Assembly: GCA_020438525.1 (NCBI GenBank)
Contig: JAGQUL010000134.1
Coordinates: forward strand, 1 to 8,530
From: Thermoleophilia bacterium
GTDB lineage: Bacteria; Actinomycetota; Thermoleophilia; Gaiellales; SKUG01
Length of the DNA: 8,530 nucleotides
Direction of reading: 5' to 3'
Shown here: positions 1-6,916 of the stretch, in pieces
Layout: the number at the start of each line of letters is the position of its first letter
Position numbering within the stretch: position 1 is the stretch's first letter
Made by a program: the position numbers and the translations under genes
Notes under the pieces: generated by a model
What the model saw: the letters and a program-made list of their open reading frames with translations, nothing else
What the model was told of the DNA's origin: nothing
The model's database searches: none

Positions 1-15
1 GCGCGCGCTCGCACG

Positions 16-41
16 CGTGCACGCGAACGCACGCGTGCACG
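16..41. repeat. 10-bp perfect inverted repeat inside an alternating purine-pyrimidine tract
   Basis: CGTGCACGCG (16-25) pairs perfectly with CGCGTGCACG (32-41) across a six-base loop. The same bases also form a direct repeat, GCACGCGTGCACG, at 11-23 and 29-41. There is no T-run on either side. Confidence 0.6.
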
Positions 42-65
42 GTGCGCATGCGATGTCGCGCGCCG

Positions 66-106
66 AAGCCATCGCTACCAGGATCGACACGCGTGGTCGA
101 TGGCTT
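66..106. repeat. Hairpin: 9-bp outer stem plus 4-bp inner stem
   Basis: AAGCCATCG (66-74) is the exact reverse complement of CGATGGCTT (98-106). Inside it, ACCA (77-80) pairs with TGGT (94-97), leaving a two-base bulge and a 13-base loop. It lies about 120 bases beyond the enolase-like stop codon and could act as an RNA end structure or as the border of a gene to the left. No T-run follows on either strand. Confidence 0.5.
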
Positions 107-126
107 GAGCGCGTGAAGTTCAGGAC

Positions 127-140
127 GGTTCATGTGAACC
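127..140. promoter_or_regulatory. 14-bp palindrome GGTTCA-TG-TGAACC, operator-like
   Basis: Six bases on each side mirror exactly around a two-base centre, the shape of a site for a dimeric repressor. No gene start is visible next to it, so a regulatory role is inference only. Confidence 0.3.
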
Positions 141-174
141 AACGTGTCCGTCACGTGCGTCGATTCGCAGCGGC

Positions 175-207
175 CCGACCGTCGATTCGCGGTGGCGGTG
201 CGGTCGG
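175..207 (-). terminator. Possible terminator-like hairpin after the enolase-like gene
   Basis: CCGACCG (175-181) pairs with CGGTCGG (201-207), with a 19-base loop. It starts 20 bases after the TGA of the enolase-like gene. The 7-bp GC-rich stem has a suitable position, but the loop is long and no T-run follows on the minus strand, so the call is weak. Confidence 0.25.
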
Positions 208-226
208 TTCCGGTACCGGCGCGTCG

Positions 227-1393
227 TCAGTTCGGCGACGCCGCTCGCGTCGGTGCGTCCCACCCGAATCCGACGTGCTCGGGCACGACCACCGGGCCGA
301 GCGGCACGTCGTCGGCATCCGGTCCCGCCGAGTGGAACATCACCGGAGCGCAGTCGTTGGGCGCGTCGGGGAAGCAGAGCGAAGCGATCGCCTGCACCTG
401 CGTGCGCCCGATCCCGAGCTCGAACTGGCCGCCCGAGTAGCAGGGAATGCCATGCTCGTCGCACAGTGCGATCGTGCCGAGCAGGCGCTCGAGGCTGCCG
501 AACCGGGATGGCTTGATGTTCACCGCACCTGGGCGCAGGTCGCTGAACCGTGCGGTCGAGCCGGGCAGGCCCGGAACGTCCTGTGGACCGGTGATCGGGT
601 AGTCCCACGCGAGCCGTCCCAGAGCGTGCTCGTCGAGCGCGTCGAGCGACTCGGCATCGAGCTTCGCATCCTCGATCAGCGCGTCGGTCAGGTGGTCGCC
701 GATCGCCTCGTACAGCCACGCCGGATAGTCGTTGTGGATCCAGTCGCCGTGGTAGAGCGCCTTCATGTCGACGGTCGCGATCGAGCCGCCGAAGCTCGCC
801 AGCTGCTCGACGAGCTCGTACGTCCATCCCATCGACGCGTCGAGCTTGAACAGGATCGACGCGTCGCGATCGAGCCAGCGACGAACCACGTCCACGCTCG
901 GCGGGTCGCCGAGCCCCATCGACAGCGACACGCGCAGGTCGTTCCAGGGTGTGCCGACGAGCGTGGCAAGGTCGGTGTCGCGCTGCCGGAGCGCGAGGTC
1001 GAGCGCCGCGGATTCCACGGCCCACCGATGGTAGCCCGCCTTGTCGTCCATCCGCAGTCCGCCGCTCGGGCGGATCGGATGCTCGTCGAGATGCGCCGCC
1101 AGTGATCCGATCGTCCACGTTCCGACGAGGTCGGAGCGGCCTTCGAGCGCCGCCGGCAGCTCCGCCTGGGAGTCGGAGGAGTACGCGATGTCCTCGCCCC
1201 GCCCGACGTGCGTGGAGCCGTGCAGCTCGACGATCGTGGTGACACGCGTGAACGACGTGGCGCCACCCAGCTCGAGCTGGCTCGTGCCGACGCGGTCGAT
1301 CACGACCGGCAGCGCGAGCACCGCCTCGAGCAAGCGCGCAGCGATGCCGGCTCGGTTGCTCCAATGCATAGCGGCAGATCCGGTAGTGGTCAT
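227..1393 (-). CDS. Enolase-superfamily protein (MenC / dipeptide-epimerase / lyase-like), substrate unknown
   Basis: The 388-residue product has the layout of the enolase superfamily: an N-terminal capping part (about 25-145) and a barrel (about 150-350). These enzymes use a divalent metal to stabilise an enolate formed by proton removal next to a carboxylate. Candidate metal ligands are D209 (A-T-V-D-M-K), E241 (L-I-E-D-A-K) and D264 (L-A-W-D-Y-P). K294 in V-N-I-K-P-S-R-F-G is the probable catalytic lysine of strand 6, and G-G-Q-F-E-L-G-I-G-R (321-330) matches the strand-8 segment of the family. The strand-2 motif reads K183-L-D185, where o-succinylbenzoate synthases and epimerases have K-x-K. 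A longer insertion, A-L-Y-H-G-D-W, follows D209. These changes argue against a standard MenC; a methylaspartate-ammonia-lyase-like mechanism with one lysine is another possibility. The start at 1393 has a partial ribosome binding site. Superfamily likely, reaction unknown. Confidence 0.85.
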   Translation of the reverse strand: MTTTGSAAMHWSNRAGIAARLLEAVLALPVVIDRVGTSQLELGGATSFTRVTTIVELHGSTHVGRGEDIAYSSDSQAELPAALEGRSDLVGTWTIGSLAAHLDEHPIRPSGGLRMDDKAGYHRWAVESAALDLALRQRDTDLATLVGTPWNDLRVSLSMGLGDPPSVDVVRRWLDRDASILFKLDASMGWTYELVEQLASFGGSIATVDMKALYHGDWIHNDYPAWLYEAIGDHLTDALIEDAKLDAESLDALDEHALGRLAWDYPITGPQDVPGLPGSTARFSDLRPGAVNIKPSRFGSLERLLGTIALCDEHGIPCYSGGQFELGIGRTQVQAIASLCFPDAPNDCAPVMFHSAGPDADDVPLGPVVVPEHVGFGWDAPTRAASPN

Positions 1394-1443
1394 GGCGTCG
1401 GCCTACCCGCAGCGGCCGGGTCCAATCACGGCAGCGCCACGTC
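1394..1443 (-). promoter_or_regulatory. Short gap with likely ribosome binding site for the enolase-like gene
   Basis: The 50 bases between the TAG of the giant gene (1446-1444) and the ATG at 1393 hold GGTAGG on the minus strand (1407-1402), eight bases before the ATG. That partial Shine-Dalgarno match at normal spacing supports the ATG at 1393 over the in-frame ATG at 1369. I see no T-run terminator in this gap, so read-through from the giant gene is possible. Confidence 0.45.
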
Positions 1444-4400
1444 CTACGGCTTGGCGATTGCGGTCCAGGTGAGGTCCTGGGTGTAGGTGCCTGCGATCTG
1501 GAGTGCGGGGACGGTGAGCCGGTAGTCGTAGTCGAGTGTGGGTGTGCCTGGGGGGATGTCGGTGGTGGCGGTGGTGGGTGTTGCGGCGAGGGGTGTCCAG
1601 GTGCCGCTGGCGCTGGGCTTGAACTCGGTGCTGGCGAACGGCATGGTGTTGGTACCGTCGGTCATCTGGGTGGCGGTGACGTCGAGCTGCGTGGTGGTGT
1701 CGGTGGTGAGGTTGATGCGGAACGCTGCGCCGGGGAGCGTCTGGCCGCTGGCGGCGGGACCGATGCTGCGGGTGGATCCGGGGGTGAGCACGCCGAGGTT
1801 CGCCGTGTAGGGCGCGACGGTGTCGCGTGCTGCGTCCGAGTAGCCGAGCGTCGTGAGCGCGAGGGTGATGCTGGGTGCGGTGACCGTGAAGATGCCGGTA
1901 CCGGTGCCGGAGGACAGGTCGGGGTTGGTGATCGTGATGTTCCGGGCGCCGAGAGTTGCCGAGCCCGTTATGTCGACCGTCAGGTCGATGCGAGTGGCGC
2001 TGACCCATGACGTGTTGGTGATGGTGATTCCGGTGCCGGAGATCGTTGCGGTCGCGCCGCTGACGAATCCGGAACCGTCGAGCTGAACGACGAGGCCCCG
2101 CCGGCCCTGCGCCGCGGACGAGGGCGCCGCCGAGTCGACGGTCACCGGCGCGTCGACGTATACGCCATCCGAGCACGTATGCGGGCCGACGTTCGTCGCG
2201 GCGTCGATCGCCCGAACGCACACGTAGTACGTCGTGTACGGTGTCAGCGCGACGTTGATCGCATCCGCAGCAGGGAAGCTCGCGAGGTTCGTCCATCCCT
2301 GTACCGGCGTTCCACCACAGTCCGCACCGGTCGAGGATGTCGTGACGCACGACTGGTATCCGTTGACGTACGAGACCGAGTCCGTCGAACCGGTTCCGTT
2401 CAGCTGCAGCTGGGTCAGGCCGGTCTGGATGTCGATGTCCGGTGGGATCGCACCATCCAGCACCGCGACCGGGGCCGTCGGGGGCGACACGTCGATCGCG
2501 ACGGTCTTGCTCGTCCAGCCGGTTGCGACTCCGTCCTGGTCGATGAGGCACATGCCGAAGTAGTAGTCCGAGCCGTCCGTGAGGCCGGTCACGACGTGAT
2601 GCGCGGTCTCGACGTACGTCAACGGCGTGGTCGTGTTGACGTCGGGAAGCTGCGTGATGCCGGCGCCGGGGCCACACGTGTCGGTGGAGGGCACCCACGA
2701 ACCCGGCTTGAGCTTCACGTAGGGCGTGAGCGTCTGGTTCGCGTCCGGGTCGGCCACGTCGAACGACAAGCCGAGATCGTCGCTCACGCCATGGTTCGTG
2801 TAGTAGTAGGAGAACGCCGTGTCGGTCGGGTCATACTTGTGCATTGTGCCCGCCACGCGTGGACCCACGTTCGCCGCGGGGCAGCTCCACTTGATGTCGA
2901 GAAACGTGCCTGATGGAATCGGAATCGAGTTGCACTGGATGCCTTGGCCGGTCTGGTTCTCGCTGCTCATGGCGACCGCCCCGGTGCTCCGGACGATCCC
3001 GACGTTCCAGCCGTAGTAGGTGACGTTGCCTGCATCCTTCGCGGACTTGACGGACACCGCATTCGTGACGCCCGCAACCTGGGTCCAGATGCCGCTTGAA
3101 CCGGACCACAGGTTGCCCGAGGCATCGACCGCATAGCCGCCGCTCTTCCTGACCGCGATGTCGGTCGCGGCAGTGGGGCCCGTGATCGAGGTCGCGTACG
3201 TCGTCCACGCCCATCCCCAGCCGTACAACGTTCCGCCGCTGCGGCGAGCATAGGCCTTCTCCCCACCGAGAACCATCTGCACGATCCCGGTAGCGTTGAC
3301 GCCGGCGGACGTCTCGATCGGCTCGGCGTACACTGCGCTCGTCTGAGGGCCCTGGGCGAGCATGATCGACGAGTTGCCCCACGTGTAGGCAGTCCCGCCG
3401 CTGGTGACCGCACCCCAGACGTTGCCCGCGTCGCCGGCCGTCACGTCGATCGCGTTCGTGAGCGGAACCCCCGGTGAGAGCTGAACCTGAACGGGGTAGG
3501 GGGGCGTGCTGGTCGTACCATCACCGGGATATGGGCCGAGGACCCAGACCGTGCCGTCGCTTCGCCGGATGATCAGTGCGCTCGGGTAGCTCGTATCGAT
3601 CTGCACGGCGTTCGTAAAGGGCACGCCCGCGCTGGCTTCGACCCGTGCGTACGGGCCCGAACCGAAGCCGTGCTTCCACACGAAGCCGTCGGACGTCAGG
3701 ACGTAGACAGATCCTCGCTCGACGACCTGGATCGCGTTGGTGAACGGAACGCCGGGAGACTTCTCGACCTGGACGGGCTCGTAGTCGAACTGGGATGCTC
3801 CGGTCATGCCGTTGCCGAATTGACCACCACTTCCATCGGCTGCGACCCACAGCGTTCCGTCACCCTTGGTGATGAAGGTCCTTCCGAGGCTTGGCCACAC
3901 CTTGTCCTGCACGATGGTCACGGCACGCGCCGTGGTCCAGCTGCTCTGCAGCGTCGTGCTGCTCGTTGCGCGCGCTCGCCAGAATCGCGCACCGGGCGAT
4001 GCATTGGCGACCGCGATCGTTGCGTTCGTTCCCGTGGCAGTGGATGACGACGTCCCTGACGCGACGACGGTCGTGCATGCCGCGGTCGTGCAGACCTGCA
4101 CGTCGACGGTTCCACTGAACCCGTCGGGATCCGAGTAGCCCGCAACGAACGAGATGTCGGAGGAACCGACGGTTGCCGACGCCGCGGGTGAGACGAGCGT
4201 CGGCGTATTGGGTGGCTTTGGTCCGAGCAGCCGGATGATCGGCTGGTCCTCTCGATCATTCGAGCCGTCAGTCAGGCCTCCCAGCACGATCGTGTCGCCG
4301 GACTCCACATATGCATCCTGGAACCCGTACGATTCCTTGAGCGGGAATCGCTCGGTCCAGGATCTCGACGAGCTGCCGCCGTAGTTCCACGCGGGATCGG

Positions 4401-6771
4401 GGGCTCCCGTGCTGGTGAATCCGATCGTCCTGATGTTCGAGTCGTATCCACAGGCGATGACGTACGAGCCCGTGCTTCGTCGCATGACGATCCAGGAACT
4501 GCACGTCGACACGCTGGTATCGCCGGCGAAGCCATCGCCGTCGAACGTCGAGTCCGGAGAGCCGTTGGCGAGCGTTCGGTAGATGCCCTTGCCGTTTCCG
4601 CTGGTGCTGCCATTCACAGCGAACACGAGCTTTCCCGAGGGGTCCTCGATGACATCCTGGAACTCGCTTTGAAGGGCGTTTGGAGCAAACGTAATCCCTC
4701 CGGTGCCACTTCCGAAGCTCGTGTCGACTACGCCGGTGTTCGTGAACTTGAATGCCTTGCCCACATAGGGCGAGCTGCTGTGTGTCGCCGCCACGAAACC
4801 GCCGGTGGAGATCGTCGTGATCGCTGCGGAGTCGGTACCTGAACCCAATGCATACAGGTCGATCTGGCCGGACGTGCCGAATGCCGGGTCGAGCAACCCA
4901 TTCGGCAGCACTCCCGCAACGCTCGCACGGCCACCGTCGCTGATGGCGACCAGCAGTTCGCCCGACGAGAGCTCGTCCAGGTCCCACACGGCTCGAGTAT
5001 CCGAAATCGAGATCGTGGACGCGCCACCGGAGCCGAATCCAACGACCAGTGCACCCGATGCCGTGAACTTGGCCAGGACGAGCTGCTGTGCGCTCCAGCT
5101 GTATGAACCACCGACGTAGCACGAGAGCGCCACGACGTAGGAGAGGTCGGCGGTCTGGATCGCGGCACCAAGCTGCGGATCCCTGCAGGAGGCAGGTACC
5201 GCGGTCTGCCAGGTGCCAGAGCTTCCCCACGTCGTATCGATCGCACCGGAGGTGGGGTTGAACCCGGTCGAGCGAATGCTGATGCCGTATGTCGACGTCT
5301 CGAGCACCGAGAATGTGACGAACCTCGACGCGGTGCGGACGACCCTCATTCCGTCCTGCTGCATCGGGGTTGCCCCGGCCGATACCGAGTGGACCACGTG
5401 GCCCGAGCTGCCGAACGTCGAATCCATGGCACCTGCCGCATTGACACGAAGTACCGTGGCCGGCATTCCGCTTGCGCTCGCGTCGGTGCTCGCAGCGAGG
5501 ATTCGTCCGCTCGCGTCGATCGCCGTGTTGACGACGTTACGGTCGAAGCTCGGTGGACCGGGAGCATGCAGCCAGCCGGTGGTTCCGCCCGTACCGTAGG
5601 AGCCGTCGAGCGTGCCGTTCGTAAGGAACCGGGCCGCTTGGAATTCTCCGACCGAGTTCGTGTAGTGGTCGTAGGTCGTGGTGACGATCGGGCGGTCGCT
5701 CGCGTCGACATGGACACGGATGCGATAAAAGTAGGGGGATGTGGGGGATCCGTGCGCCGGGCGTGGCGCGGTGACCATTCCAGTTCCGCCGAACGATGTG
5801 TCGAGCGTTCCGTTTGACAGGAACCGGTAGAGCTCGTGCGGATACGGCGGGCCTGCCGACCGGAATGCATAGACTCGACCTGCCGAATCGATTGCCAGCC
5901 TCGGGATCTGGTACTGGTTGTACGATGTGGCGCCGATTCCGGCCGCGTATCCACCGGAACCCCAGGTCGTGTCCAGGTTGCCGTTGGCATCGAGGCGTAC
6001 GAGCTGAGATTCGTACGTGGTGGACGAGTCCGAGCAGGAGATCACGAGTCGGTTCGCCGAATCACGAATCGAGTCGCCGCACGAGGTTGCCGTTGCCGGG
6101 GCCGTGAACGTCGCAACGCCTGCTACGCCATACGACGTGTCGAGAGCGCCGTTGGCGAGGTATCGATAGACGGTTGTCCCCCGCTGGCAGTAGAACGATC
6201 CGTCGGGGGCGGTCTGGACGCTGGAGCAGGAGGTGCTCAGGTCACGAATTCCGTCGCCGTCCAGCGTGTTGTCGAGTCCGCCGGTCGATGTACGTCGTTC
6301 GATCGTCGTGCCGGTCCAGGTACGGAACGAGACCTGCACCGAGCCGCTCGAGATCTGTTGAGCTTCCAGGAACTGCGCCAGTCCGGGGGAGTTGAGGCTG
6401 CTCAGCACGTGCGAGACGGTTCCACCGGTACCGTACGTGGCGTCCACGGATCCTGTCGTCGTGAAGCGGGTCGTCGTGTAGATGAGTGCGCCGGTTGCAT
6501 CGAAGTGCGAGGTGAACAGATACACACGACTCGCCGAATCCACATACGTCCCATGAACGAAGTTCTTGTCGTAGTTCGGTACCGGCGGGTACGCAACGCC
6601 GCCGGTTCCCCAGCTCGGATCGAGGTCGCCGCCGACGGCCATGGCCGTCGGCGGCGCGAGGGCCGCGAGGGCCGTCAGCAGCAGGGCCAGGGCCGCGACC
6701 GCCGTCCCAACACGCAGCTTCGCGCGCGCGCACGAACGCGTCGTGTACGTGTGCTGGAGGGCGCGGGCCAT
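1444..6771 (-). CDS. Giant secreted multidomain protein: delta-60 repeats, RCC1-like propeller, FN3-like, IPT/TIG
   Basis: This 1775-residue protein is predicted to be exported. Residues 1-45 look like a Sec signal peptide: a basic stretch, a hydrophobic core at about 21-39, and a likely cut after A-M-A. Residues 47-805 carry 14 delta-60 repeats (G-x-L-D-x-S/T-F/W/Y-G-x-x-G) about every 44-65 residues. Residues 851-955 are fibronectin-like. About 957-1280 form seven RCC1-like blades (S-D-G-T-V-W and similar). About 1300-1430 and 1431-1540 look fibronectin-like, 1541-1632 looks like IPT/TIG (GSGF, ITNP), and 1633-1775 is a Thr-rich beta-type module ending in AGTYTQDLTWTAIAKP. No C-terminal membrane segment or LPxTG motif is visible, so the anchor, if any, is unknown. 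ATG 6771 is the only reasonable start: an in-frame stop lies at 6798-6796 and no other start codon lies between, although no Shine-Dalgarno is visible. The role is unknown; binding or adhesion at the cell surface is a guess from the domains. The enolase-like gene follows after 50 bases. Confidence 0.92.
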   Translation of the reverse strand: MARALQHTYTTRSCARAKLRVGTAVAALALLLTALAALAPPTAMAVGGDLDPSWGTGGVAYPPVPNYDKNFVHGTYVDSASRVYLFTSHFDATGALIYTTTRFTTTGSVDATYGTGGTVSHVLSSLNSPGLAQFLEAQQISSGSVQVSFRTWTGTTIERRTSTGGLDNTLDGDGIRDLSTSCSSVQTAPDGSFYCQRGTTVYRYLANGALDTSYGVAGVATFTAPATATSCGDSIRDSANRLVISCSDSSTTYESQLVRLDANGNLDTTWGSGGYAAGIGATSYNQYQIPRLAIDSAGRVYAFRSAGPPYPHELYRFLSNGTLDTSFGGTGMVTAPRPAHGSPTSPYFYRIRVHVDASDRPIVTTTYDHYTNSVGEFQAARFLTNGTLDGSYGTGGTTGWLHAPGPPSFDRNVVNTAIDASGRILAASTDASASGMPATVLRVNAAGAMDSTFGSSGHVVHSVSAGATPMQQDGMRVVRTASRFVTFSVLETSTYGISIRSTGFNPTSGAIDTTWGSSGTWQTAVPASCRDPQLGAAIQTADLSYVVALSCYVGGSYSWSAQQLVLAKFTASGALVVGFGSGGASTISISDTRAVWDLDELSSGELLVAISDGGRASVAGVLPNGLLDPAFGTSGQIDLYALGSGTDSAAITTISTGGFVAATHSSSPYVGKAFKFTNTGVVDTSFGSGTGGITFAPNALQSEFQDVIEDPSGKLVFAVNGSTSGNGKGIYRTLANGSPDSTFDGDGFAGDTSVSTCSSWIVMRRSTGSYVIACGYDSNIRTIGFTSTGAPDPAWNYGGSSSRSWTERFPLKESYGFQDAYVESGDTIVLGGLTDGSNDREDQPIIRLLGPKPPNTPTLVSPAASATVGSSDISFVAGYSDPDGFSGTVDVQVCTTAACTTVVASGTSSSTATGTNATIAVANASPGARFWRARATSSTTLQSSWTTARAVTIVQDKVWPSLGRTFITKGDGTLWVAADGSGGQFGNGMTGASQFDYEPVQVEKSPGVPFTNAIQVVERGSVYVLTSDGFVWKHGFGSGPYARVEASAGVPFTNAVQIDTSYPSALIIRRSDGTVWVLGPYPGDGTTSTPPYPVQVQLSPGVPLTNAIDVTAGDAGNVWGAVTSGGTAYTWGNSSIMLAQGPQTSAVYAEPIETSAGVNATGIVQMVLGGEKAYARRSGGTLYGWGWAWTTYATSITGPTAATDIAVRKSGGYAVDASGNLWSGSSGIWTQVAGVTNAVSVKSAKDAGNVTYYGWNVGIVRSTGAVAMSSENQTGQGIQCNSIPIPSGTFLDIKWSCPAANVGPRVAGTMHKYDPTDTAFSYYYTNHGVSDDLGLSFDVADPDANQTLTPYVKLKPGSWVPSTDTCGPGAGITQLPDVNTTTPLTYVETAHHVVTGLTDGSDYYFGMCLIDQDGVATGWTSKTVAIDVSPPTAPVAVLDGAIPPDIDIQTGLTQLQLNGTGSTDSVSYVNGYQSCVTTSSTGADCGGTPVQGWTNLASFPAADAINVALTPYTTYYVCVRAIDAATNVGPHTCSDGVYVDAPVTVDSAAPSSAAQGRRGLVVQLDGSGFVSGATATISGTGITITNTSWVSATRIDLTVDITGSATLGARNITITNPDLSSGTGTGIFTVTAPSITLALTTLGYSDAARDTVAPYTANLGVLTPGSTRSIGPAASGQTLPGAAFRINLTTDTTTQLDVTATQMTDGTNTMPFASTEFKPSASGTWTPLAATPTTATTDIPPGTPTLDYDYRLTVPALQIAGTYTQDLTWTAIAKP
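1447..1875 (-). other. C-terminal Thr-rich beta-type module of the giant protein
   Basis: Residues 1633-1775 follow the IPT/TIG-like domain. They contain no cysteine and end in a pattern of the type Y-x-L-x-V-P-A-x-Q-x-A-G-T-Y-T-x-x-x-T-W-T-A. Similar endings occur in surface beta-sandwich domains of bacterial secreted proteins, including WxL-like ones; I recognise the style but not a specific family. Codon choice in roughly the last 110 codons shifts to ACC, ACA, CCC and GCC, unlike the ACG/GCG-leaning body of the gene. Confidence 0.55.
2932..3903 (-). repeat. RCC1-like repeats, about seven blades
   Basis: The blades centre on a short hairpin pattern with G-D/G-G-T and W or Y: GDGTLWVAADGSGGQFGNG (970-988), TSDGFVWKHG (1026-1035), RSDGTVWVLG (1070-1079), TSGGTAYTWGN (1123-1133), RSGGTLYGWGW (1177-1187), DASGNLWSG (1216-1224) and RSTGAVAMSS with NQTGQG (1261-1277). 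Between blades there is a recurring S-x-GVP-x-TNA linker. Seven is the number in a closed RCC1 propeller. The assignment rests on pattern only; blades 6 and 7 are the weakest. Confidence 0.75.
4357..6630 (-). repeat. 14 delta-60 protein repeats
   Basis: The motif begins near residues 47, 107, 164, 208, 264, 321, 386, 447, 509, 573, 625, 680, 737 and 789. Examples are GTLDTSFGGTG, GALDTSYGVAG and GVVDTSFGSG. Most copies are followed by a segment like D-x-S/A-G-R-V/I-L/Y, as in delta-60 proteins, where repeats are thought to build propeller-like folds. Copies 3 and 13 use a D-G-D-G variant, and copy 10 has lost the Asp (GALVVGFGSGG). The repeats have diverged at DNA level, so this is an old expansion and not a recent tandem duplication. 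Confidence 0.88.
6637..6771 (-). other. Signal peptide coding segment of the giant protein
   Basis: Residues 1-45 have five basic residues in the first 20 (R3, R12, R16, K18, R20), then an Ala/Leu-rich hydrophobic core, then P-P-T-A-M-A before V46. The A-x-A pattern at 43-45 fits signal peptidase I. There is no lipobox cysteine at the cut; the only cysteine, C14, is in the basic part. There is no clear twin-arginine motif, so Sec export is preferred. Confidence 0.85.
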
Positions 6772-6916
6772 GCCATGATGATCGGCTTGCGACCATCAAG
6801 GCATGAGGCCGTTGGAGCATGGTGCAGGATTGGTTGGGGCCAGACGTCGGACCCACGACGCGGCTTCCGACGGATCATCGTCGGCTTCGTCGTCGAATGT
6901 CGTCGAAAACGCGTCG
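6772..6916 (-). promoter_or_regulatory. Gap between ligase and giant gene; presumed terminator and leader region
   Basis: This 145-base gap separates the ligase stop (TGA, 6919-6917) from the ATG of the giant secreted protein. It contains two small GC-rich hairpins: CCGACG (6867-6872) with CGTCGG (6879-6884), and CGTCG (6845-6849) with CGACG (6856-6860). Neither is followed by a T-run on the minus strand, so a classical intrinsic terminator is not shown. I see no convincing -35/-10 pair and no Shine-Dalgarno sequence just before the ATG at 6771. A promoter for the giant gene is expected here from position alone. Confidence 0.35.

Larger units (their letters stand above)
1..226. other. Region downstream of the enolase-like gene with no gene seen
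   Basis: No reading frame here looks like a protein on either strand; open frames crossing it are shadows of the enolase-like gene. I also see no tRNA or other RNA gene. The stretch holds an alternating purine-pyrimidine tract at the left edge, several inverted repeats (16-41, 66-106, 127-140, 142-156, 175-207) and a direct 10-base repeat GTCGATTCGC at 159-168 and 181-190. Confidence 0.5.

Noticed and set aside
17..1105. Long open frame on the plus strand opposite the enolase-like gene
   Set aside because: Its product is Arg/Val-rich with no recognisable domain, and it lies antisense to a gene with clear enolase-superfamily motifs; it is a high-GC shadow.
1444..1560. Sortase or membrane anchor at the C-terminus of the giant protein
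   Set aside because: No LPxTG-like motif, hydrophobic segment or basic tail is present; the protein ends in A-I-A-K-P.
1403..2698. 431-residue open frame on the minus strand in another frame
   Set aside because: It overlaps the 3' part of the giant gene and gives a His/Arg-rich product typical of an out-of-frame translation of Thr/Asp codons.
6721..6730. CG dinucleotide run
   Set aside because: It lies inside the coding sequence for the basic part of the signal peptide and is explained by Ala/Arg codons.
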